From Actinomycetota bacterium (GTDB lineage Bacteria > Actinomycetota > Actinomycetes > Nanopelagicales > Nanopelagicaceae), in NCBI GenBank assembly GCA_947463335.1, contig CANHRF010000078.1:1-5211 (forward strand): 5,211 nucleotides of DNA. The letters are read 5' to 3'. The notes beneath the pieces are model-generated. The model was not told the origin of the DNA, ran no database searches, and was given only the letters and a program-made list of their open reading frames with translations. Numbering within the stretch: the first letter of the stretch is position 1; each line of letters starts with the position of its first letter. The translations under genes were made by a program, and so were the position numbers. Below are positions 1 to 5,211 of this stretch, one piece after another.

Positions 1-326
1 ACCTTTTGATCTTGCAGAGAGTCGGTGAGCCGTCCGACTTGCCTCAGATCAAATCTTTGGAAGGGTAGTTCGGCATAACTAGGTCGAGTCGGGTCGCCGA
101 GAAGTTCTGATATTGGCATCTCAAAGAGATCTGCTAATTCAATTGCCCGTACCAGCGAGATTGCGCGCATACCTCTCTCGTACGATCCCATCACAACCGC
201 CTTAATCGATCCATTCGATCGTCTTTCGATATCGTGGAGCGTCCATCCGCGGGATTTTCGAATCTGACGTAAACGCTTGGCTACTGATTCAGGGGTAGGT
301 TGGTTAAAGGCGATCTGTTTGCTCAT
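1..326 (-). CDS. bldD: BldD-like XRE-family transcriptional regulator (partial, C-terminus off the left edge)
   Basis: My translation of the minus strand from the ATG at 326-324 gives 108 residues without a stop, then runs off the window. Residues about 13-76 form an XRE-type helix-turn-helix domain. The stretch K42-AVVMGSYERG-M53-RA and the following ELADLFEMPISELL (63-76) closely resemble Streptomyces BldD as I recall it. An FDL motif at 92-94 may mark entry into the C-terminal domain. The family is a DNA-binding repressor, and in Streptomyces it dimerises through cyclic di-GMP bound at RGD and RQDD motifs in the C-terminal domain. That half lies outside the window, so ligand binding cannot be judged. 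The start is secure: an in-frame TAA lies four codons upstream (338-336) and the next Met is residue 46, inside the HTH. No Shine-Dalgarno sequence precedes it. It is divergent from the pyr operon, next to pyrR as in streptomycetes. A generic XRE regulator is the alternative. Confidence 0.88.
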   Translation of the reverse strand, partial: MSKQIAFNQPTPESVAKRLRQIRKSRGWTLHDIERRSNGSIKAVVMGSYERGMRAISLVRAIELADLFEMPISELLGDPTRPSYAELPFQRFDLRQVGRLTDSLQDQK

Positions 327-332
327 TTGCGC

Positions 333-338
333 AGGTTA
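333..338 (-). promoter_or_regulatory. Possible -10 box of a leaderless bldD promoter
   Basis: On the minus strand TAACCT (338 to 333) fits the loose actinobacterial TANNNT pattern. It lies 6 nt before the A of the bldD ATG, so transcription could begin at or next to the start codon. The absence of any purine-rich ribosome binding site before this ATG agrees with a leaderless mRNA, which is common in Actinomycetota. I see no convincing -35 hexamer. The call is an inference from spacing. Confidence 0.3.
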
Positions 339-393
339 GAGGCGCGTGGCCACCCACATTTTTGGCGATCCACAGGATGAGAGCCTTGCGGTG

Positions 394-399
394 TAGTAT
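394..399 (+). promoter_or_regulatory. Possible -10 box of the pyr operon promoter
   Basis: TAGTAT matches the sigma-70-type TATAAT at four of six positions. It would place the transcription start near A405-C407, just before the first base of the candidate PyrR hairpin (409). The leader would then be about 45 nt. The -35 region is weak: TCCACA at 369-374 matches TTGACA at four of six positions but with a long 19-nt spacer. Position and fit with the leader structure are the main support. Confidence 0.4.
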
Positions 400-408
400 G
401 TGCCAACA

Positions 409-443
409 TCCTTTAACGACCCGTCCTGCGAGGCGGGGAAGGA
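409..443 (+). promoter_or_regulatory. PyrR-binding RNA hairpin (pyr leader) that sequesters the pyrR ribosome binding site
   Basis: The RNA can fold into a two-part hairpin. The lower stem pairs UCCUUU (409-414) with GAAGGA (438-443), six pairs including one G-U. A purine-rich 5-nt bulge AACGA (415-419) follows on the 5' side only. The upper stem pairs CCCG (420-423) with CGGG (434-437), continues with U424-G433 and C425-G432, and is capped by a hexaloop CUGCGA (426-431). Positions 424-433 match the core UCCNGNGAGG of the recalled PyrR-loop consensus ARUCCNGNGAGGYU. The flanking A-U pair of that consensus is replaced here by C422-G435, which keeps the pairing. The lower stem's 3' strand contains most of the pyrR Shine-Dalgarno sequence. 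PyrR bound with UMP or UTP should therefore stabilise a translation-off form, as proposed for mycobacterial pyr leaders. Pairing was worked out by hand. Confidence 0.82.
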
Positions 444-444
444 G
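439..444 (+). promoter_or_regulatory. Shine-Dalgarno sequence of pyrR
   Basis: AAGGAG lies 6 nt before the ATG at 451. It is the strongest ribosome binding site in the window and fixes the pyrR start at 451 rather than at the in-frame ATG at 400. Five of its six bases (439-443) are paired in the PyrR hairpin, making it the likely point of control. Confidence 0.85.
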
Positions 445-450
445 ATTTAC

Positions 451-984
451 ATGAGCCTTGTCCTGCCTGCGTCCGATATTTCCCGAGCGCTTACCCGTAT
501 ATCCCATGAAATTCTTGAGCGTAACTCTGGCTCAGCATCTATAACTCTCCTGGGGATTCCAACTCGTGGTGCACATCTTGCAAAACGAATCGCGGAAATT
601 ATCTCCAAGATAGAGGGCGCTCCAGTTGAAGTCGGAACGTTAGATATCACTCTGCATCGCGACGATCTGCGATTGCGACCACCACGCGCCTTGATGCCAA
701 CCACGATTCCATCGCTAGGTGTTGAGAACCGAAACGTCATCCTCGTCGACGATGTTCTCTTCTCCGGCAGAACGATTCGTGCCGCCCTCGATGCGTTGGG
801 GGAGATCGGTCGTCCCAAGAGCGTGCAATTGGCTATCTTGGTTGATCGCGGACATCGCGAACTGCCGATAAGAGCAGATTATGTGGGAAAAAATATTCCA
901 ACTTCTATCTCACAGAGCGTGGTCGTGCATCTGACCGAGCTCGATGGAAGCGATGAAGTTCTGGTTGAAGGTGATGGCAAATGA
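451..984 (+). CDS. pyrR: PyrR: pyr operon RNA-binding regulator / uracil phosphoribosyltransferase
   Basis: This cytosolic protein of 177 aa has the usual PyrR length. Family members bind pyr leader RNA in response to UMP/UTP and many also convert uracil plus PRPP to UMP. Visible motifs are GIPTRG (35-40), the family-typical DITLHRDDL (65-73) and the PRPP-binding loop [13 protein letters not shown] (96-108) with the acidic pair D100-D101. [19 protein letters not shown] follows at 130-148. The match to actinobacterial PyrR proteins is clear. I chose the ATG at 451 because AAGGAG lies 6 nt upstream. Starting at 400 would translate through the hairpin and add 17 residues that do not belong to the family. 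It is the first gene of the operon and its stop overlaps the pyrB start (ATGA, 981-984). It probably controls its own translation through the leader hairpin. Whether this copy keeps enzyme activity cannot be read from sequence alone. Confidence 0.96.
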   Translation: MSLVLPASDISRALTRISHEILERNSGSASITLLGIPTRGAHLAKRIAEIISKIEGAPVEVGTLDITLHRDDLRLRPPRALMPTTIPSLGVENRNVILVDDVLFSGRTIRAALDALGEIGRPKSVQLAILVDRGHRELPIRADYVGKNIPTSISQSVVVHLTELDGSDEVLVEGDGK

Positions 985-1928
985 AGCATCTACTTTCTAT
1001 AAATGATCTCTCTAAAAGTGATGCGATCTCCATCCTCGATACCGCGCAAGAACTTTCACGTGTGAGCGATGGGCCAATGAAGAAATTGCCAACTTTGCGC
1101 GGACGCACGATCGTGAATCTCTTTGCCGAGGATTCGACACGAACCAGAATCTCCTTTGAAGCAGCAGCTAAACGCCTTTCTGCAGATGTCATTAATTTCA
1201 GCGCTAAAGGTTCGAGTATCAGTAAAGGTGAGTCGCTGAAAGATACTGCGCAAACTTTGCAGGCGATGGGGGCAGATGCGGTAATTATTCGACATAGCGC
1301 ATCGGGAGCTGCGCAACGATTGGCAGATTCGCGCTGGATGTCCGGTGCAGTTATCAACGCCGGAGATGGAACGCACGAACATCCGAGCCAAGCGCTGCTA
1401 GATGCATTCACGATCCGTAAGCATTTGTCGAAAGGCGCTAGCGATTTAGCTGGCCTAAGAGTTGCCATAGTTGGAGACGTTCTACACTCTCGAGTAGCGA
1501 GATCAAATGTTTTGCTTCTCTCTAAGTTAGGAGCGAGAGTCGTATTAGTCGCACCGCCGACTTTACTTCCGGTCGGAGTTGAAAGTTGGCCGTGCGATAT
1601 TTCATATGATTTAGATTCGGTGATCGAAGGCGTGGATGCAGTAATGATGTTGCGTATTCAATTAGAGCGAATGAACGAACTCTTTTTCCCAAATGCTCGC
1701 GAATATTCGAGGTATTTTGGGTTAAATAGCGATCGAATGAGAGCGTTGAAGAGCGATGCGATCGTGATGCACCCGGGACCGATGAACCGAGGTCTGGAAA
1801 TCACTGCAGATGCAGCAGATGGAGCACGTTCTGTAATCGTTGAGCAAGTCACCAACGGAGTAAGTATTCGTATGGCGATTTTATATCTACTCCTTGCGGG
1901 TAATCAGGAGATTGGGGCAGCGCTATGA
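981..1928 (+). CDS. pyrB: Aspartate carbamoyltransferase catalytic subunit
   Basis: PyrB condenses carbamoyl phosphate with L-aspartate to give N-carbamoyl-aspartate and phosphate, the committed step of pyrimidine synthesis. At 315 aa it is full length. The N-terminal carbamoyl-phosphate domain has the STRTR motif (52-56) within [11 protein letters not shown], the 80s-loop region SKGESLKDT (81-89) whose Lys reaches into a neighbouring active site in the trimer, and HPSQ (134-137). The aspartate domain has [13 protein letters not shown] (164-176), MLRIQ (223-227) and [11 protein letters not shown] (264-274). One mild oddity is A49 before EDSTRTR, where recalled Streptomyces homologues have Phe. 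No regulatory subunit gene pyrI is present in the window, as is normal for actinobacteria. GAAGG at 967-971 may serve as its ribosome binding site. The gene overlaps pyrR and pyrC by 4 nt each, so translational coupling is likely. Ornithine carbamoyltransferase is excluded by the motifs and context. Confidence 0.97.
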   Translation: MKHLLSINDLSKSDAISILDTAQELSRVSDGPMKKLPTLRGRTIVNLFAEDSTRTRISFEAAAKRLSADVINFSAKGSSISKGESLKDTAQTLQAMGADAVIIRHSASGAAQRLADSRWMSGAVINAGDGTHEHPSQALLDAFTIRKHLSKGASDLAGLRVAIVGDVLHSRVARSNVLLLSKLGARVVLVAPPTLLPVGVESWPCDISYDLDSVIEGVDAVMMLRIQLERMNELFFPNAREYSRYFGLNSDRMRALKSDAIVMHPGPMNRGLEITADAADGARSVIVEQVTNGVSIRMAILYLLLAGNQEIGAAL

Positions 1929-3235
1929 AAAATGAGAATTACTTACTCAAAGGAGTCACGCTTCCTGATGGGAGTAAGAGTGATGTAGAGATCCGTGGTG
2001 GAAAGATCGCAGCGCTATCAAACTCGATAGCTAAAAGCGCTGATGTTACGGAGATTGATCTATCAGGATCGGTCCTGCTTCCTGGTCTGGTAGATCTGCA
2101 CACTCACTTGCGAGAGCCAGGCAAAGAAGATGCCGAGACAGTTCTATCTGGATCTATGGCAGCTGCTAAAGGCGGATTTGTTGCAGTTTCTGCAATGGCG
2201 AATACCTCACCGGTTGCAGATACCGCAGGTGTAGTTGAACAGGTTTATGCGTTAGGCCAGAGCGCTGGATTCGTGGACGTCTTTCCTATCGGTGCAGTCA
2301 CACAAGGGCTACTTGGCGAGAGCCTTTCCGAAATCGGTGCAATGGCAGACTCACGAGCCAGAGTTAGAATCTTTAGCGATGATGGAAATTGCGTCTTTGA
2401 TCCGTTGGTGATGCGCCGCGCCTTGGAATATGTAAAGAAGTTTGATGGCGTGATCGCGCAGCATGCCCAAGAACCTCGTTTAACTTCCGGATCACAGATG
2501 AATGAGGGCGAGATTTCTTCACGTCTTGGGTTAAAGGGATGGCCCGCAGTTGCTGAAGAAGCGATTATCGCTCGCGACATCTTGATTGCAGATCACGTAA
2601 AATCACGATTACATATCTGCCATTTAACTACTGCAGGTGGCGTTGATTTAGTTCGTTGGGCAAAGGCCAGAGGAATTGATGTAACAGCGGAAGTTACGCC
2701 ACATCACTTGCTTTTAACTGATGAGAAGGCGCTTAGTTACGATCCGATCTTTAAAGTTAATCCACCGCTACGCACGCAGAGAGATGTGGAAGCGCTCCGC
2801 GAAGGATTAGCCGATGGAACTATTGATATCGTGGCAACTGATCACGCGCCACACCCCGCAGAAGCGAAAGAGTGCGAATGGCAAGAAGCCGCTTTTGGAA
2901 TGCTTGGGCTGGAGAGCGCGCTTGCTATCGTTAATCAGACTATGGTGAGTACAGGGTTAATGTCCTGGGAGGCGGTGGCAGATCGTATGAGCTACGCCCC
3001 TGCACGAATCGGTCGCTATGCAGATCACGGTCAGAAGATCGCCGTAGGAAGCGCGGCCAATCTCACTGTGATCAACCCGACGCTGAGTCAACGGGTTGAT
3101 CGCGATCTAGTTGCCTCTCGCAGTCGCAATACTCCGTTCCATGGCATGGAACTACAAGGGGTTATTACAGCAACTTTCTTCCGTGGCCAACCTACTTATC
3201 TCAACGGAAATCTCCGTTCTGTGGGTGAAAGATAA
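1925..3235 (+). CDS. pyrC: Dihydroorotase, class I (zinc amidohydrolase)
   Basis: PyrC reversibly cyclises N-carbamoyl-aspartate to dihydroorotate. The 436-aa length and motifs fit the class I (Bacillus/Aquifex-like) enzymes of the amidohydrolase superfamily. Visible metal and substrate residues are H59-x-H61-x-R63 in [11 protein letters not shown]93, the FSDDG motif with D152/D153, H180 in QHAQE, H233 in [10 protein letters not shown], and D306 with H310 in ATDHAPH. VNPPLR at 278-283 is also typical. The Asp (D152/D153) rather than a carboxylated Lys at the bridging position is a class I trait. A short N-terminal beta segment (about 1-52) and the C-terminal part (about 370-430) form the usual composite domain. 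Allantoinase or hydantoinase are sequence relatives, but pyrimidine context makes dihydroorotase much more likely. Its ATG lies inside the pyrB stop (ATGA). AGGAG at 1906-1910 is 14 nt away, so initiation may depend on coupling. Confidence 0.96.
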   Translation: MKNENYLLKGVTLPDGSKSDVEIRGGKIAALSNSIAKSADVTEIDLSGSVLLPGLVDLHTHLREPGKEDAETVLSGSMAAAKGGFVAVSAMANTSPVADTAGVVEQVYALGQSAGFVDVFPIGAVTQGLLGESLSEIGAMADSRARVRIFSDDGNCVFDPLVMRRALEYVKKFDGVIAQHAQEPRLTSGSQMNEGEISSRLGLKGWPAVAEEAIIARDILIADHVKSRLHICHLTTAGGVDLVRWAKARGIDVTAEVTPHHLLLTDEKALSYDPIFKVNPPLRTQRDVEALREGLADGTIDIVATDHAPHPAEAKECEWQEAAFGMLGLESALAIVNQTMVSTGLMSWEAVADRMSYAPARIGRYADHGQKIAVGSAANLTVINPTLSQRVDRDLVASRSRNTPFHGMELQGVITATFFRGQPTYLNGNLRSVGER

Positions 3236-4362
3236 TGGCTAAAGCATTCCTCGTTCTCGATGATGGTCGTATCTTCGAAGGAAGTTCTTGGGCAGCTACA
3301 GGGAAAACTTTTGGTGAAGCGGTTTTTCAAACTGGAATGACTGGTTATCAAGAAACTTTGACAGATCCAAGTTATCACCGCCAAGTGGTCGTAATGACCG
3401 CACCGCATATCGGGAATACCGGAGTTAACACCGCTGATAATGAATCGAAGAAGATCTGGGTCGCAGGTTTCGTCGTAAGAAATCCTTCAACAATCACTAG
3501 CAACTGGCGCAGTGAAAAAGATTTGGAAGTCGCCCTGGTTGAACAAGGAATTGTCGGCATACAGGGAATCGATACCCGGGCTCTGACCAGACATCTGCGT
3601 GATCGTGGAGCTATGCGGGTTGGTATTTTCTCAGACTTAGATATTTCGCGCGAAGAAATGGTTATCGAAGTTCGCAGAACCGAAGCAATGTCAGGGGCGT
3701 ATTTGAGCGCAGATGTATCGACGCCACAGCCTTACATTGTTCCGGCAGTTGGTCAGAAGAGATTTACTGTGGCTGCGATTGATCTCGGTATCAAGGGCGC
3801 AACACCAAGAGCACTTGCCGCACGTGGCGTTGAGGTTCATGTTCTGCCATTTAATACAACGGCAGAAGAGATTATTGCTTTGAACCCTGATGGAGTTTTC
3901 CTTTCAAATGGTCCTGGTGATCCTGCGACAATGGATGAGGTAGTTGATCTGGTCAGAAGTATCTTGCTTGAAGAAATTCCAATCTTTGGCATCTGTTTCG
4001 GACATCAAATTCTTGGACGCGCACTCGGTTTTGATTCTTATAAATTACAGTTCGGGCACCGTGGTATTAATCAACCAGTCTTAGATAAGAAGACTGGTAA
4101 GGTTGAAATCACTGCACATAATCATGGTTTTGCGATTAAGGCTCCGACAGATGGAATTTTTAATACAGTGTTTGGTTCGGGAGAAGTAACGCATATCTGC
4201 TTAAACGATGGCGTCGTTGAAGGTCTGCAGCTACTCGAACGAGGTGCATTTAGCGTCCAATACCATCCTGAAGCAGCAGCAGGGCCGCACGATGCGGCTT
4301 ACTTATTCGACAGATTTATAGATCTAATGGTCAAGTATCCGCGTAAGGTAGGTTCGATCTAA
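3235..4362 (+). CDS. carA: Carbamoyl-phosphate synthase small (glutaminase) subunit
   Basis: CarA hydrolyses glutamine and passes ammonia through a tunnel to CarB for carbamoyl phosphate synthesis, feeding both pyrimidine and arginine pathways. The 375-aa length is normal. The N-terminal CPSase small-chain domain spans about 1-140, with [21 protein letters not shown] at 27-47 and [15 protein letters not shown] at 108-122. The C-terminal class I glutamine amidotransferase domain starts near 177. It has LSNGPGDP (223-230), the nucleophile C254 in GICFGHQ, HNHGFAI (295-301), and the H344/E346 pair in QYHPE, so the Cys-His-Glu triad is complete. The start ATG shares one base with the pyrC stop (TAATG, 3233-3237), and only a weak purine run (GGGTGAAAG, 3223-3231) precedes it. 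The small membrane-protein gene I recall between pyrC and carA in Mycobacterium and Streptomyces is absent here. Confidence 0.97.
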   Translation: MAKAFLVLDDGRIFEGSSWAATGKTFGEAVFQTGMTGYQETLTDPSYHRQVVVMTAPHIGNTGVNTADNESKKIWVAGFVVRNPSTITSNWRSEKDLEVALVEQGIVGIQGIDTRALTRHLRDRGAMRVGIFSDLDISREEMVIEVRRTEAMSGAYLSADVSTPQPYIVPAVGQKRFTVAAIDLGIKGATPRALAARGVEVHVLPFNTTAEEIIALNPDGVFLSNGPGDPATMDEVVDLVRSILLEEIPIFGICFGHQILGRALGFDSYKLQFGHRGINQPVLDKKTGKVEITAHNHGFAIKAPTDGIFNTVFGSGEVTHICLNDGVVEGLQLLERGAFSVQYHPEAAAGPHDAAYLFDRFIDLMVKYPRKVGSI

Positions 4363-5211
4363 TGCCACGCGATCAATCAATTAAAAGTGTATTGGTAATT
4401 GGTTCAGGGCCAATAGTCATCGGTCAAGCTTGCGAGTTTGATTACTCTGGAACTCAGGCTTGTCGAGTGCTGCGCGCAGAAGGTATTCGCGTGATACTCG
4501 TAAATTCGAACCCAGCAACGATCATGACTGATCCAGAGTTTGCTGATGCCACCTACATTGAACCAATCACTCCCGAATTTATTGAGAAAATCATCGCCAA
4601 AGAACGCCCCGATGCAGTTTTAGCTACGCTCGGCGGACAGACTGCCCTTAACGCGGCAATTGGTCTGCATAAGGCAGGAATCTTGCAGAAGTATGGAACT
4701 AACTTGATTGGTGCCGATGTTGATGCGATTGAGCGAGGCGAGAATCGAGAGATCTTCCGTACCATTGTTGAGAAGATTGGCGGTGAATCCGCTAAATCAG
4801 TTATTTGTCACACTATGGAGGAAGTGATCGCGGGAGCTGCGATTTTGCATTATCCAGTTGTGGTTCGTCCATCCTTCACAATGGGTGGACTCGGATCAGG
4901 TATCGCATTTGATGAAGAGAATCTGCGACAGATCGCAGGGGCGGGGCTGCGTCACAGCCCAACTTCGGAAGTTCTATTGGAAGAATCAATTCTTGGTTGG
5001 AAGGAGTACGAGCTTGAAGTAATGCGCGATTCTTCCGATAACGTCGTGATTGTCTGCAGCATTGAAAATATTGATCCAATGGGCGTTCACACTGGGGACT
5101 CGATCACCGTGGCACCTGCATTGACCTTAACTGATGTTGAATTTCAGAAGTTACGTAATCTCTCAATCGACATTATTCGTGAAGTAGGCGTGGCCACCGG
5201 CGGATGCAATA
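4362..5211 (+). CDS. carB: Carbamoyl-phosphate synthase large subunit (partial, C-terminus off the right edge)
   Basis: My translation from the ATG at 4362 gives 283 residues without a stop before the window ends. The family is about 1,070-1,120 aa, so roughly a quarter is visible. CarB makes carbamoyl phosphate from bicarbonate, ammonia from CarA and two ATP. Seen here are the N-terminal pre-ATP-grasp part with [15 protein letters not shown] (16-30), [10 protein letters not shown] (48-57) and LGGQTALN (90-97), then the first half of the carboxyphosphate ATP-grasp domain. R129, R169 in RPSFTMGG, E215 in GWKEYE, and the [15 protein letters not shown] stretch (233-247) sit at the same numbers as the E. 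coli residues I recall. The catalytic metal ligands expected near 285, 299 and 301 are just past the edge. The start shares one base with the carA stop (TAATG, 4360-4364). AAGG at 4345-4348 is a modest ribosome binding site. The pairing with carA fits a two-subunit enzyme. Confidence 0.97.
   Translation, partial: MPRDQSIKSVLVIGSGPIVIGQACEFDYSGTQACRVLRAEGIRVILVNSNPATIMTDPEFADATYIEPITPEFIEKIIAKERPDAVLATLGGQTALNAAIGLHKAGILQKYGTNLIGADVDAIERGENREIFRTIVEKIGGESAKSVICHTMEEVIAGAAILHYPVVVRPSFTMGGLGSGIAFDEENLRQIAGAGLRHSPTSEVLLEESILGWKEYELEVMRDSSDNVVIVCSIENIDPMGVHTGDSITVAPALTLTDVEFQKLRNLSIDIIREVGVATGGCN

Noticed and set aside
346..353. Perfect 8-bp palindrome GTGGCCAC in the intergenic region
   Set aside because: An 8-bp palindrome is expected about once in every 256 positions by chance, it does not extend, and it does not match the BldD box I recall.
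368..378. Short inverted repeat ATCC-ACA-GGAT near the presumed pyrR -35 region
   Set aside because: Only four base pairs per arm and no match to a known operator; too weak to report as a site.
400..450. In-frame ATG at 400 that would extend PyrR by 17 residues
   Set aside because: It has no ribosome binding site, the extension does not look like PyrR, and it lies on the predicted leader hairpin and next to the likely -10 box. The ATG at 451 has AAGGAG 6 nt upstream.
447..818. Minus-strand open frame of 123 codons opposite pyrR
   Set aside because: It is fully antisense to a clearly conserved gene and its translation has no recognisable family features.
905..1468. Minus-strand open frame of 187 codons opposite the pyrR/pyrB junction
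   Set aside because: It is antisense to conserved coding sequence and shows no domain motifs; an open reverse frame arising from codon bias explains it.
2245..2580. Minus-strand open frame of 111 codons opposite pyrC
   Set aside because: It lies opposite the conserved metal-binding region of pyrC and has no motifs or ribosome binding site support.
1..5211. CRISPR arrays, insertion sequences, tRNA/rRNA genes, toxin-antitoxin or phage genes
   Set aside because: No direct repeat arrays, transposase motifs, tRNA-like cloverleafs or foreign-looking segments were seen; the window is almost entirely conserved biosynthetic coding sequence.

Overview
This window carries the start of a de novo pyrimidine (UMP) biosynthesis operon from an actinobacterium, with a divergent BldD-type regulator gene at its left edge. 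The order is bldD(partial, minus strand) <- -> pyrR - pyrB - pyrC - carA - carB(partial, plus strand). Proteins resemble Streptomyces/Mycobacterium homologues, as recalled, and the bldD-pyrR adjacency also fits Actinomycetota. Hand-sampled lines give roughly 45-50% G+C, well below Streptomyces or Mycobacterium, and all junctions are tightly packed. Together this suggests a small-genome planktonic actinobacterium (for example a freshwater acI/Nanopelagicales-like lineage). The phylum call is strong; the lineage call is only an inference.

Layout. Positions 1-326 (minus) encode the N-terminal 108 residues of a BldD-like XRE-family DNA-binding protein. Positions 327-450 form a short divergent regulatory region. 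It holds a possible leaderless promoter for bldD, a possible -10 box for the pyr operon, and a well-formed candidate PyrR-binding RNA hairpin immediately before pyrR. The hairpin's terminal part fits the known PyrR-loop core, and its lower stem pairs with the pyrR Shine-Dalgarno sequence. Positions 451-5211 are continuous coding sequence: pyrR (177 aa), pyrB (315 aa), pyrC (436 aa), carA (375 aa) and the first 283 codons of carB. Each pair of neighbours overlaps by 4 nt (ATGA) or 1 nt (TAATG).

How it works together. CarA/CarB make carbamoyl phosphate from glutamine, bicarbonate and ATP. PyrB joins it to aspartate, and PyrC closes the ring to dihydroorotate. The later steps (PyrD, PyrE, PyrF) are not in the window. 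PyrR is the expected UMP/UTP-responsive regulator. The leader is too short for a classical attenuator, so the sequence favours translational repression: PyrR binding would stabilise a hairpin that hides the ribosome binding site of the first gene, and overlapping stop/start codons could pass that repression down the operon. This leader RNA switch is the most interesting element. The enzymes themselves look ordinary and intact.
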